Shown piece after piece: positions 23,186 to 36,500 of a DNA stretch of 64,000 nt. The stretch comes from Haemonchus contortus (Eukaryota > Nematoda > Chromadorea > Rhabditida > Trichostrongylidae), in NCBI GenBank assembly GCA_000469685.2, contig LS997563.1, forward strand, positions 39,472,468 to 39,536,467. The letters run 5' to 3'. Below the pieces are notes generated by a model that saw only the letters and a list, made by a program, of their open reading frames with translations, did not search any database and was not told the DNA's origin. The translations under genes were made by a program, and so were the position numbers. Every line of letters starts with the position of its first letter. The first letter of the stretch is position 1.

Positions 23186-24519
23186 CGAGGCTTGACTGAT
23201 TTATTACTAATCATTGATTGATGATTTGTATACCTTCTTAATTGCCGGGTAATAAGTGATTTATTCGGCTACATAAGCAAGTCGTCGTGCATGTCTTGCT
23301 TAACAAGAAGCTCTAGCTTGCCGTGCCCAGCGTTATGATTTTGTTTCAGTTCGTTATGTTGTTACTGAAAAACTTACTTGTTGTGTTGTTTTTTCTGGCC
23401 CTTTCAGTTCTTGATATGACATAAGATGATGATCGTTCTTTGTTATTGTAGGTACACATTTAACATTTGAAGTCGTTACATTTTTATTGATTCATTTTGT
23501 ACAGTCATTTTTTATTCATACACAAGAAAGTCTCCTAGGGAAATGCAGAAATTTCGAGGCCGTATCTTGAACTTCAGTAAAATTGTATTTTAGCCCTTTC
23601 ACCTCGAGGTACAAGCTTTTTGAATGCCCTTGCAACAGAGCCCTTCACAGACTCAGTGCCTTCTTGGAAGTTCAGGAGGGAGAATCCTGGGATCAGAGGG
23701 CCATATCATAATTCTGAAAATTGGATTGTTCCCAGCCGGCCATACATTCTATGTACTGTAATAACTTATATAGTGCGGACCGTGTGGAGGAATGGAACAC
23801 CGTGAATTCAATGACAGGCTGTTCTCAAATAACTATCCTAAAAACAGCTCCCATTATGTGGAAAATGCACGGCACATCCCAGAAGTTGAGCCTGTTTGTG
23901 GTCTTTCGGATTGATGATCGATTGTCTACCTATCCTGTATCGGTTTCATGTGAACCGACAAGTGATCCGATTAAAAACGTGGAATCTACCAAATAACCTT
24001 CACCAGTTGGACCATAATTTTTCGGGGTAATGGCACTTGGCCCGATAGTGGAAAATTAGCAATAAAACACGCCAAGACAATTACCACCTGGTTCTTATCT
24101 GCTCAGCGATCCTTCGAACGTATCCACTACCAAGTGCATGGGTGACAAAGTCGATTACTTCAGAAAAAAATCACCCACGAAAATTCAAATTCGAATTTGA
24201 ACTTTTGTGAGCGATTTGCTCTTTCTTTTCTTATTTTTTCAACGGATTGAGTAGGTAGTAAATGAAACCTCTAACGAATGGACTTCACTAGCCTCTTTAC
24301 TTGTTACTTGGTCGTGTTCTGGAAGGATCGAAAACATTTGATGTTTTGTAATTCAGAAATATCCTTTTTTTTCTTTTAAACCGCCTCGGAAAAGAAAAAA
24401 GCTTGAGTGTTTTCTTTTCTCAAGAACATGATTTCTAGCTTTCCATTTTTGTCTTTATGTCGAGAAACAATGAATGCTCAGCACTTTCGAACAGTCTCAT
24501 CGTTTGACAGCTTTGAACT
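23186..24519. other. Intergenic, nothing recognised
   Basis: AT-rich sequence; the short plus-strand frames at 23620-23996 have no splice or codon support. Confidence 0.4.
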
Positions 24520-24642
24520 TTACATTTCATCTAAAATCGAAGAGTATGGTACTTTATCGAACTTCTTTAAAATACAGAATTTTTCGACTTCTCCATTTTC
24601 TACGACTCCGAAGCTTGTAAATTTCTCGTGTCCATTATGAGG
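24520..24642 (-). CDS. Probable 3'-terminal exon of a minus-strand gene
   Basis: On the minus strand, 40 codons plus TAA (24520-24522) read PHNGHEKFTSFGVVENG, then EVEKFCILKKFDKVPYSS, then ILDEM. Residue mix and codons look like real protein. The inferred acceptor (CTCGCAAAG) is not a classic TTTTCAG, which lowers confidence in the start. In phase 0 it joins directly to the exon at 24779-24958. Product not recognised. Downstream sequence would be the 3' UTR. Confidence 0.45.
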   Translation of the reverse strand, partial: PHNGHEKFTSFGVVENGEVEKFCILKKFDKVPYSSILDEM

Positions 24643-24778
24643 CTTTGCGAGATTGTTATGTTTTTTGGTTTCCAAAATGTGGGTAAATTTTCAGAGTACT
24701 TAAGCAGTAGTGTATTTAGAATTGCTAGTAGTTTCTTGTAAATGTTGTTGGTGAGACATTGAAAACTCGCTCTTATAC

Positions 24779-24958
24779 CATCTGAACGACAGATGGAGCG
24801 TAGTAAACGTCCACGGTGGAACTGGCGGCGTATCGTTTCTGGTTTAGGGTCTCGTCGATGAAGAGGGTCTTTTTGAATTTTTTTCTCTCGGATTGCATGG
24901 AAATGACATCCTCGATTTTTGGGTCCACTAGTTTTGAAAATATTTTCAGTGCTGCGAA
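24779..24958 (-). CDS. Probable internal exon of the same minus-strand gene
   Basis: The acceptor AATTTCGCAG (minus strand) is followed by ALKIFSKLVDPKIEDVIS, then RKKFKKTLFIDETLNQKR, then YAASSTVDVYYAPSVVQM, ending ATG|GTATAA. Third positions are strikingly GC-rich for this window (ACC CTC TTC ATC GAC GAG ACC ... GCC GCC AGT TCC ACC GTG GAC), the best codon bias seen outside the main gene. The frame is open upstream to about 25055, so the true 5' edge may lie further out. If the GTATAA donor is not used, the protein would stop two codons later. No family recognised; upstream exons should lie at higher coordinates. Confidence 0.5.
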
Positions 24959-25059
24959 ATTAGCACAAAAACTACCTATCTTGTGATCCTTCGATTTCAC
25001 TTTATCTTTATTTTTGCTTCTCCCGAGAAATGTCCATCTACCGTGAATTTTGACTGTTT

Positions 25060-27478
25060 ATTTGATTTTTTTACGAGGGTGATTTAAATATGATTGAACT
25101 TTCTAGAGTTAACAATATAATATTAATATGATTTTCCTTCTCTGCTTGATTCCACCGTAATCGCTTCGGCATTTCAACATGACAACTTTTTTTTCTTTTG
25201 TCCTTTCATTTATTTCAAGAGATTGATTGGGCGCCCATATTAATTGATTAGGAGAGGATTCAATATTTCAAAGTGAAATAAACTGTCTCACATCAAGGAA
25301 AAAGTAGGTCCAGATGATGAGGATGGGTGAAATGCCTTATGCGGAAGTTTTGAAGCCCTGAGCTCATGGTCAGAGCGAAAAATTGTCACAATTGCTTGGG
25401 TATATAGTTGTACCCGCGTCATTTGGTTGGTGCGATGTGAATTTAGGCAAATCTCACTGCAAGCGGATCCCCATTTGCAGAAGGTTCTTCCCACCCAACG
25501 CGCAAGCACTTACATGTAGAAATTTTCTTTTTAGCAAAGTAGATGGTGTATTCTTTTGACGTTCATTCTGCTCTACCCCGCCCACTATGCAGATAGCCAC
25601 GCCCACCGAATAGCTTGCAAAGCTTGGAACACACACATGTTTATATTGAATTGCACTTCAATCGTTGGATTACAAAGATGTACAGAGCTGGAGGCTGCAC
25701 ACCATCACATCGAATTGTTTTGCGTATAATCAGATTTTCCTCTTTTTATTGACTACAGTATCCACACGAATGTCATTCCCAGTATGTTTTTTCCGTTGAC
25801 ATTCGCATGTGTCTCCTCGTTTTCCAGTCGAGTACGACATTTTCATGATATTTCTGTTTTTTTCTATGAACTTTCCAATTTTCCGTATTATTATATTATT
25901 CCTTCTCTGTCAGTTACTGCTTTATCGCCATCTCAATCCAACTCATTTCTCGCTGCGTTTTCTCATGTGTTGGTAGTTATTCTTGTCACAACGGCAGCAA
26001 ACACTTGTTTACACTTTATGTAGGTGTTTGTTTTGCAGTTTAGTATCCCTATTAGGCAGTTCCAGTGTTGATGTCTTTACAACTGCAACTTACTCATTCT
26101 ATGAATGTTAATGGTAACTTGGTAGTACTCACTCGTCAAGAAGTAGGCAAAATGCTCGGAAGATATTGAAAATTTTTTGGAAGTTATTCGAGATCAAAAA
26201 GCTGACTTTGCCGTTGTAAACGAGTACTCAAAAGTCGCTGACTATTTTTTTTTTCGTAGTGTTCGAGCTAGCCGCGAGGGTTTAGGCGGAGCTATGAGTT
26301 TACGTGACCTATAGGATCGATTCCAACATCGGTTGGAGCCTACAAGCTTGAGATCCAATTTTCAACTGACTCCATGATGTCTTGCAAACGAGGAATAAAT
26401 TTTTATATTTGGAGCAGTATCGATACGACCCCAAATGTTTACTTTGTTATTTGTTTACTTTTGACAACTTACCCACTTTTCTGATTCCGACTGGTACGCT
26501 TTTAATCCTTTCGATTACTTCTTTTTTTCGCATTGAATGGTGCACCTCGGATTGAATTGAGTTAATGAATTCCACATAATATCAAATAGATCCATAAAAA
26601 TCATTTGATGGATACTTTCATAAGACAAAGTGAAAGTTCCGAAGTGTAAGTGTCTAACTGTAAAAGAAAGTCTTATGTACAACCGCGGCAATCGTTTATA
26701 AATTTCTGATTCCGAATCAGTTTTCCGCAATCCATTTTCCTCGAATTTCAGACCTCTCCCCTATCCCTTTTCAAAACAGATGTTCACTGTTTATTTGTTC
26801 GCTGCAAAACTGTTCCAATTAAGTTGCCCAGCTTTTCCAATCTACGACTCCTAGGCAGTAATGTACCTTTTTCCGCCCATTATTTTTTCAAGTGATTTTT
26901 TTTCAAAATGACCTATGATGCAATTTATTCGGCGAAGAATTACGGTTATGATAAGCATCTTGAGTACGAATGTGGCAGATGAAATTCTGTAGTTGCGGTA
27001 GTTTGATTTATTTGATTTCCCTCTACTCCTGGACCGATTGTTTTTTTTTCACCCTTTTTAGGTTTTAGCTAGATTGTCACTAATATTATTTTTATTATTG
27101 CGCTTGAATTTTATATCATTTCTCTTGAATATCAAATTTGAACAGCAGTCTTGCTTCTGTTTCTATCTGATACAGTTGGTAGTTCATAGATTTCCTTCTT
27201 CTCTGTATGGCATTTCCCAGCATAGTTAGCCTGGAAAGCTTCATTCGAATGCTATGGAGAGAGCCCTAACATTTGGGGAGATCATGATTAACTATCTGTC
27301 ACTACTTTATTTATCTTGAATTTATCATGAAATTTTCATGAATTTTGTTTCTATTTCACATCTGTGACAGATGAATTTAGTTGCTGTGTGACTTAAATTG
27401 AGTTTCTTGTTGTTTTCGCTCCCATCAGTACCGTGGGAACCATGTCTGAAGGAAATTATTACTCGTTATTTTGAAGTA
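25060..27478. other. Region between the minus-strand candidate and the F-BAR gene
   Basis: It probably holds the upstream part of the minus-strand gene and the 5' flank of the plus-strand gene. One further minus-strand candidate lies at about 26520-26665: acceptor TTCTTTTACAG, then HFGTFTLSYESIHQMIFMD, ending at a stop. Nothing was proven; no promoter motif was recognised. Confidence 0.3.
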
Positions 27479-27484
27479 TTTCAG
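27479..27484 (+). promoter_or_regulatory. Possible spliced-leader acceptor before the start codon
   Basis: TTTCAG lies 31 nt upstream of the ATG at 27516, a spacing typical of nematode trans-splicing. The frame is open between the two (IGSRADSLHG), so this could instead be an ordinary acceptor of an internal exon with the true start further upstream. Confidence 0.45.
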
Positions 27485-27515
27485 AATTGGATCTCGAGCT
27501 GACTCGTTGCACGGG

Positions 27516-27575
27516 ATGTCGTCGGCGAGTAGTGTCTGCTCGTCGAACGACATCGACTATGGACTCGATAGTCGA
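27516..27575 (+). CDS. spv-1: spv-1-like exon 1 (residues 1-20)
   Basis: MSSASSVCSSNDIDYGLDSR, serine-rich and probably disordered, ends phase 0 at CGA|GTAAGT. The open frame extends back to the TTTCAG at 27479-27484. Confidence 0.65.
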
Positions 27576-30500
27576 GTAAGTTACATCTTACACCTTACAT
27601 TGGTAACATTTTGGTGTTGATCGGATCTCTTCTAACAGGAAAAGCTTGAATCTGACAGCGACCAGGGTTCAAACTCGTCTCCTTGGGCTTCCGGCCTTTC
27701 GTAGTAGAGTGGTGGCTTGGAGGACTTATGTATCCACAACTGCTTTATGACCCTTCAACTTTGAAAGGGTTATGTACCCATAACTGCTTTATGTTTCAAC
27801 TTTCATTCATTCGATGTTCGACTTTGGAAAACCGAATCGTTTAATCTAAAAAAGATAAAGGCAGAAGGTATTACTACTCTACCCATCTACTGGTAATAAA
27901 TTTCAGATACCGCCTGCCATAAAACGAGATGTTGAACGTTTTTCGATGTTCATTTCAAGGCTACGAGCTGCTCTTGATGTTGACACGAATGTACCAGGTG
28001 AGGTCGGATTCAGAGAATCTATGAAAATCTTTAAAAAATTAGGTAGGTGAAGGTAGAACCTACATGCCTCCTGATTTGAATCAAAAGTAGAGGTACCCCT
28101 ACCTAAAGGTACGCATCGTTTTAATGAAAATTAGATCGGTATTCATGACTTTTATTTATTGAAGTTTATGTGAAACCTTCAAATCGGATCCTGTAAAATC
28201 TAAATTCATTCAGTCTACTTTTTGGTGAAAATGTAATGATACTCCACCATCATTGGGGTGGTCTGGTCCGATTCAGCTTACTGCAGTAATGAGAGCAGTT
28301 CGCTCTTGGCTTCGATGGTTATCAAACTGAATGAATATATAAATCCCCATTCATTTAATGAAACCAGTTAATCGTTAATTCAATTTGATGGCCTTAAAAC
28401 TAGTAATAATGATTTCAATATATTTGATTGAAAAACGAATTCTGAGAGATTAAGCTTTGTATTACAGTGATTGCTCGGAGAACAAACTTTTTAGGCATCT
28501 TCTGTGCCCTTAATAAGACGTCTCCATAAAGTTTTGAGTTGTATTCGTTTACTTTTTCAAGTGAGGTTGTTGGTCAGAACATTTACTGTTTGTTGGTTTT
28601 GAGTTTTGATCTTTGTTCCCTGTTCCCAGGGGCTTGGGGTTAAAAATTTTGACAGACAAACCAACCGGTTAAACTCATAATCCTCGCTCGCTTGCTCCTT
28701 ACTTTTTTGTTCCTTAAGTTGACGTTTTCCACGGGAAAAAAATGACCCTGAGTGATTCATACCGGTCGAATCGGAGTTAGAACTTGTTCTTGAGACCATT
28801 CTTATCGCATTAGGCGTCTATTCAAGGTTGATGCTCTTAGGTGACATTTTCTCGGGGATTTTGACCACAAAATTTTATCAAATAGTGTTACAGATTTGGA
28901 ATCTTTGACTGATGCGCCTATTTGATGTCTTAGGCGTTTTTGAGGTCGAGGAATGTTGTTACTGTGGTAATGCACTAAGTAAGATATTCAGAATTTTGAG
29001 CTCATTTTGTCGGAGTAGGAGTGTGAGGGAGCCCAGAAAACAGAAAGGGTTCAAAGATGGAAGTTACCAATTGTTCTCTAATATATACTTTCCTGTAACC
29101 ACCATGGGCGAGCAGAAAATTTTCATAGCAGCATTTTAGCATTCTAGGTGATCCAAATCTCTAAAATCTGGGTCCTATTACTTAATTCATTAACGTAGTA
29201 TAACTGCAAGTGTGCACTACTCACCAATGGCCCTGGTTCAAATCTCGGATCGATATTCGCCCGGGCCAACCAAGCTTTCCGTCCCAAAGGGATTGATTGG
29301 TTCTAGACTTGTCTGGAAAGATTTTAGCGCTGACTTGTACAACGTATGACCACCGCAAGTCATTTTATAAGCTACAAAAGCATTCAATAGCCACTAAGAT
29401 ACTGAATGGAAGTCGAATGCGATTGCATCCCTTTTACAGGATTGATAAACGCTCAAAACTTTATCTTTTATCCTTCAATATCTTTTTACTGAGTTTAAAT
29501 GATGATTCTTTTCTTGGCATTTTCATTACTGTTGGGGACGCCCTTACGCATCGGACTTTCATTCGCTATCGAAGTCGCGAAGGGATGGACAGCTAGGTTT
29601 GCCTCGACGAAAATCGGTTCGGGGTTTGATCTCTGGATCAGTCGTGCGCCACATGGCGCTAACCCATTTTAGCTATTATGACCGATGGATAGCTCACACT
29701 AAGGACCAGGGATAGAAACTGCTTTTGTAGAAACCAAAAATTTCGTTTTTCGTTTCTTCAGTTCCTTTAACTTTGACCGCGCATTCGATTTTCCCTCCTT
29801 TCCTTCTCTTTCATTTTGTGCACATATGTAATAGGTTCTGGGTAAATACATAGCTGAACATATAGTGCAAATATGTGAGTCTTTGGTTTTTTAATTTTTT
29901 TACTTCCAGCATATTACTTGATTCAGTTTTACTTAATTTCATCTTTTCCCTTAATTTCTCTGTTCTCTCTTACAATGGGGCGAAATGTTTTTCATTTATT
30001 CGCATAATGGCGCTACTTTTTGTTTCATTGGTCACAGGTTAGAAAATTTAATTTCGAACAAAACACCTAACAACCTCGCACCCACAAGAATATTTTGATC
30101 AATTAAAACAATTCGTAATTTGAAAACAAATGGTGAACGCCGTTTGGATTCAGTGAGTTATTTTTCTGTTGGAGGACCCATAATCGGAATTTCCGCTTCG
30201 GTCTGCAGCAATTAAGCGAGTGTATGATTAAAATTAAGTCGTTTGTGGCGTTAGATACGCAGTGAACTCGAAAGTTAGCCTTCTACATATTAAGGGCAAG
30301 TAGAAGGCTCTACAATTTTTCACCCCTATAATTCAATTCTGATGTGAAAACACAATTTTTCCATAAATTGTGAGGTACCCAAGCTGCCAGACATTCAACT
30401 TGCGTTCATTAGAATTCGATCGTGGCCGAACTCATCTAATTAAATTAATTCTGAGAAAAAACACAAGAACGTCAACAACACAATGCGATGACGTTGAGCT

Positions 30501-33500
30501 CTCGAATCTGTAGTGAAGAAAGTTCTAAGAAGCTGGGGAAACATTTGAGGAGAGGATGGGGTAAACTTCGCATAGCCGCAAAAGTCCTTATCTTGAGTAC
30601 TGCCAGGGAGGGATCATAGTCCTAAACTGATGTGAGCCTGAAATCGTCAGGTATATGATAATGATTGTAGGTCTTTTGATTCTTTTCTGGAGTCAACACA
30701 ATTGCGAACACAGCAGGAAACCGTAAGAGGAAGTCTCCGAGATTGCGGATTCCCATGTAATTGGTTTTCGATTTCCGGTTTCCGTGATAGCAACTAATTG
30801 CCATCAGACATGCCGTTCTTGTAATGGAGCTTGGCTTAGAGCTCAAAGCCACCAACAGAAATTCACCAGCGGTTTTCGACGTAATTGTGGTCGTGCATCA
30901 GCAGTAAAACGTCCTAGAGAAATGGACGCGAGTCAGGTGTAAAGTAAAACAACATATTAACTTTATCTTAAACACATATTTCGAAGCTTGGATGTGCAAA
31001 CGTTCTGCAAATTCTATTGAAGACTTTCCGCCCTCTTGGAAGTCGAAAAGACAGTATCTATGAAGGGCAAAGAGTCAAGCTGTTCAATTTCCAAATCTTC
31101 AGGGATAGTGTTCTGGCGAATAATTCGATATTTCTTGAAGGTTTTCTTTACGGGGATTCAGCCACCCTTATTTCAGAATAAGACCAAGTATTCTAAAGCT
31201 GTAATGATACACATAGATAATATAAACTGTTTAAAATGAAAATGTATGTGACCAAAGATGTCGTTCCATAGCGCATGCTAACTATGCTTGATGGAATGTG
31301 AGATTATGTGGCGGTGTCAGGGATTACAAACATATTTATATAGATGGAGAAACAAGTATGAAAATGTCTCCTTTGAAAAAGCCATACAATTCTAGATTAG
31401 CTGCTAGATAGCGTTTTTATGGATTTTTCACGTAGAAGAGAATATATAGATAACAGTATATATATAGATAACAGTTCTATTGTTTACAGAGGAAATTCGA
31501 AAAGTAGATTAGTGCCAGATTTCTTCCCACTTGTACCAGGAGGGCGTGTTGACCCTCAATTATTTCGACATCAAATGCGATTCTTCCAGAATGTTGCGGT
31601 TATTAGTTTGCAACAACCCCGTTAGAGGCCTTTTTTGTCCAATTGAAATAATAGACTTTTCCGGTTCAGAAACGATCAATACTACATAAAGTACTTTCCA
31701 GATGGGGAGTCGATGTGCGTGAGTGTTCATGCAGCACTGGAAATGGTCTCGGAATCGATGAGAGACCTCTTCAAACATCCTCAGTTCAAAACAAATCACG
31801 TCATACTGCCCAGTCTACAACTGGTACAAAGTGTAAAAGGTAAGAAGGGCTTCGTTTCTCTGAAAGTCATCTAACTCCTATAATCTATGGTCCAAATTGG
31901 TTCCCCTCCTAGGTGAACCAGGTACATAACTCAAAAGCAAAATGTGAACGTGCAGGTTATTTCATAGAAACTGACAGACCACAAAGTGCCCCTCACTAAT
32001 TGATGAGTATCATGCTACCAATTTCGAAATTTTTTTGTGTTTTTTTTGTGAATCAATATTTGTTGATGGAGGCTTAGTTCTTTGGTTCCGCCCTGAGTTA
32101 GGGACTTTACGAGGCTTTGTTTCATTTGAACACCATGGCAATCAACACACACCATTGTTCACCAGCCTCTTATCAGCGTTATTTTTCTTAGGTCTGCCCT
32201 ATTAAGGATTTTTTCTCGTGAATTGATGCCGTCTCTTTCCATTCACTCTGTGGATCTAATGCTCTCTAGGAATCCATAGACATCACCGTATGCCTACTTT
32301 TTTGGGACAGGGGCGGGCCTGAAATATCATACATTTCCATTCATTTTGCGAGACACTTGTAGCTGCTTCTTTACAGACCTACGTAAAAGAAAGATAACTG
32401 AGTCTTTTTTTGAATTACCCACTCTGTAAAAAGGGCCAAAGCTTGTTTCCGGGTCGGCTAGGGAGCTTTCGGTGTTTGAAAGTAAGAGGGACTTCGAGAA
32501 AATAGTTTCATCGCTTCCTGAAAGGGAAAGGGTTATTATAAAAGGAACGTAATAATCATTAGGAGTGATGTAACTTGGTTCAATCAAAGTATTGTCTTAG
32601 GAACGATAGAATTTGTTTACTATTTACTACTATTGTATTACATTTTCGATTCACTGTTAGTTAAACGTCTATACATACTTCCACATCGGAGAGCATTGTG
32701 TAAGTAATAGTAGTAATACTCTAGTCATATTATTACTATTTCTGATTGTAGCCCGTATCGGGTTGCTTGCTATCGTTACAGCTTTAGCTGTCAACACAGC
32801 TGGGTCTTCGGAGCCCTTCTGGGGATCGAGCTCCAAGCAACATTCTCTGCTTCCTCTTCTTTACATTCCAGGATGTTTTGCCTGTTTCGAAATGGCGTAG
32901 CTCGAACATGTCTAGCGAACTTTTTACTCAATCTCTAGTAAACAGACAGCTTTGAATGATCTTCAACAAAATGGCGTCAACATCAGTTTAGAAGCCCTGA
33001 AGATGTGACTTCCTGTCCAAATCGTATTATGTGAAGCCATGAAAAACATTCTGCGGCATGGCGCGATGATGTGTGGCGGTAATGGGCCCCTTCGCATTTC
33101 TCTTCCATGTATCTCTACAGCTCTTTCACTTATTATTACTGCGTGCCTTCCTTTTCTTCATCCTCTCGCTTTTTTTTACTTTTGGTGGCTATTTCTATCT
33201 AAAAAGGCAGTGATACTTATGACATGGTATCAAAGTAGAATTGTGATAGGTGGAATTTGACCTGGGCCAGCCATACTGTTCCTCCTTCCGTGGTTGACTT
33301 TCGTTACTTCACTTATCTGAGAGGATTGAACACTTGCTCACTCATCAGTTGCTCCTCACACGTTGATAAAGACGAAATGAGCATTCAAATGCCTCTGCGA
33401 TTTCTAGAAGAAGCTGAGTGCAGGGTGTATCTCAGAGGGAAGTTTCATAAGCTTTGAACCAGGTTTCATAAGTTTTCTTCTTACTTATTTGGAGCTTTTT

Positions 33501-36500
33501 GAAGGTTTTTCAGTTGTTTACAAGTAGTTTTATTTGATTTATCCCAACATCCACTTTTCTTTGATTTATCCTAAAGTGGTCTTATTAAACTAAAAGGTGG
33601 CTATTACTGAATTTGAAAAGGATTCCGATTTGTAGTCCAAAACGATAATGGGATAGAATGGTATCAGTCAGAGACTAGAGGGCTTTTGACGAATTTCAGT
33701 TCAATTCGAGAATCCTACAGCGGATTTTCATATCTGTATTCATGGGTAAAGAAGAGTTTCGCCTTCATGTGAGCCAGTGTAATCATTTTCGGGCTACAAA
33801 GGTTTCGAAAAGTTAAGAGTAGCCATAATATAACTAGAAGAATATCGCATTCGCAAGTGAAACTAACGACAACAAACCATACTACCGTGAAATTTAAGGT
33901 TTCTTTTAGCTTGGAGTACGGTACGGTACAATACATGTATCGTCCTAAAGAGCCATCGTTGGGTTAGCATCGTGTTCAGTGAGTGAGGGATAGATTTAGA
34001 ACCACTATAGTAAATATTTACCTCAATGTCATCCCTGCCCTCTCCATAAGCAACATACCATCCACCCAAGTGTCCACATACATTTGCCGTGCTGGAATTG
34101 AAGGGATAAGGTGGAAGAGGGTCAGGTAATTTCCAGCGAAGAAACCCCCTCAGGGCAACATGTATGTAACTCCAATTTTGCCGTTTTTTTCAACAATTTT
34201 TCTTTTTTTTAGAAGCTCTTGGTACTATATTACGATTTTGAAACCTTAGAATTCCTGGATTATGCAGACAGTAATGGATCTCTAGAAAACCATGATTATA
34301 AGGTTTTTGCGTGTCTTTCCAGAGGAGCGCTGATCTTTACCTCTTTCAATTCATAGCGTTCAGATCTCAAATTCGACAGCGCTATGGTGGAAACGACTCG
34401 AGTACACAACGTGATTGATCAGCTCGAATCAGCTGTTTTGAATACAATAATGTGAGTTCAATTGCTTTAGTCATACTTTGTATAGTTTTTTATACTGACA
34501 AGTTCGGAGGGGTACTGTTTCTAATACTGAGAAGATAGTGATAGATTCGATAAACGAATAGAGACCTATGAGAAACTTGTGGTCAACTCGATTACAAATG
34601 AACGTTGCCTCTTACATTTTTCGTTTACTCGCTTGAATATCGGAGCGTGGTTAAGCCACTGTTCCACGTTCCTACGTTTGGTGGAAATGTAGTTTGGGAC
34701 AGGAGAAGAGCCATCATCCTTATCCAACATTCAGCAATGGAGCGTAGAGAGAGGAGGGTTAGCATTGTATCCTTTCTCATGCTAAAAAACGGCTCCTACA
34801 TTTAACAGAGGAATTTCTAATAGTTCCCACGCGAGCTCAAGTGGGGAGGAGATCTTCGGGTTAGGATATTTATCCTATGGAGTTGCTGACTTTAGTGGTA
34901 TATCGAATCCGAAAATAGCTATCAACCGACTTATGAAAAGAGAGCAAAATAAGACCGAGTACCCATTTTTTGCGTGGATTCAAGATTCCTCTTAGCGGGT
35001 GCTGTAGCTAGGGGAAGGAGCAAGTAAACTGCCTAGCGTCTTGTTGTATGTGTGAAAAAACTCTTGATGAGGACCAAGTTAGCTGTGCAACGACGTATTA
35101 TGTATAAGGCAGAGGTTGCGTAGCGCCATGTATCGCTGCTACCATTCGTAGGGCAAGAGGATCGAATTCGGATCCCTGACCAACTTCCGTGGACAGCCAA
35201 GGTTGTGGTGACCTTGACGGGGTCAACTTCGACTTTAATGTGAATCACCAATGAATATGACCCCACAAAAGCAAATAAAGCAAATAAAATTAAAATCAAT
35301 AAGTGTTTGATACGTAGCTGTGCACTTTTGTTCCAGGAAACTATCTCTGTCGAATGGGTTCCATAATAAAAAGTGTTACGTTTTTGATTCTTCATTATGT
35401 AGCTGTTCGAGTTCGCTTCGTGATTACCACTAAGACACGTCAAATTCGTGACCTCCGAGCAGCTGTATCTGATAAGGGGTGGCGTGGCAACAACAGGGAG
35501 GATATCTCACAGGACCCGTAAAAAACATCACTCCTGATAAAGAGTTCCTTTCAATCTGACGGGACCTCCCACTTCGCCTTGATGATTGATATAGAATTTT
35601 TCTGTACGTTCTTATCATCTAAGATTGATGGCGCGATTTGGAAGACTTAACCGCTCACGCAGTAGAGTAGACTTCCCTGTAGCAAAAGTTTTTGATAAGT
35701 AGTGCTAGGTCGTCGCACGATTTTTCCTCCAATTTTTTCTTCTTAACTAAAAAACCTAATCATATAATTATATCGAGAGAGCTAATCAATACTGATTATA
35801 GCCGATTTTTGATTTTTTTGATTGATGAGATTTTTCGTTACATTAATGATCATATTTTCCAACTTTTTTGGAATTTGCTGAAAATTTGAGCCCGAGATGC
35901 CACCACTGCCAGAGTTTTTTAGTTCCCAGTGTATGCCTTTTTGGAGTGGAGTGGGCGGATAGCGTACTTCTTCGGTTGGAAGTTCTTCTATTTTTTCGTA
36001 CTATGATGCTTTTTTGGCTCTTGTTTGCAACTTATAAATATAAAAATTAGTCATAATGCTCAGTATATCCAAGTAGCTGCTTGATCAGGGCCAAACAGAA
36101 CAGTAGGAAAATGGCTTGACTAATCTTCAATGTAACGAGCTTTATCGTGGTCTCTGCTACCAGCGTTGAACCAGTACTTTAGTAAAGTAACTACAAGTTT
36201 CAGCTCCACTGATTTCTTATATGTTTCTGGATAAAAATGTTTTGCCGTTTTTTTTCTGGAATCATGGTTTCTTTGAATTTCAGAAACAGTCACGTCAATC
36301 AACCAAGCCCTGCTCGCCACTTCACCCTTGGGAGAAGACCGAAGCCCGTGAGTTTGTATCTCGAGTTCCCTTTTTTGTGATTTCTCTCAGGGGTTCGTCT
36401 GGAAAAAAGTAGTTCTCGCTACTCTTCCGATCTTAAATTGTTCAACAGCACTTCGTGAAAAGTTATGAACATAACTCTGCTACAGAAAATATGAATGAAA

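Noticed and set aside
34213..34310. Open frame after TTTTTTTTAG (KLLVLYYDFETLEFLDYA)
   Set aside because: Wrong splice phase for the F-BAR gene and no matching donor that keeps the frame; the 34364 exon fits better.
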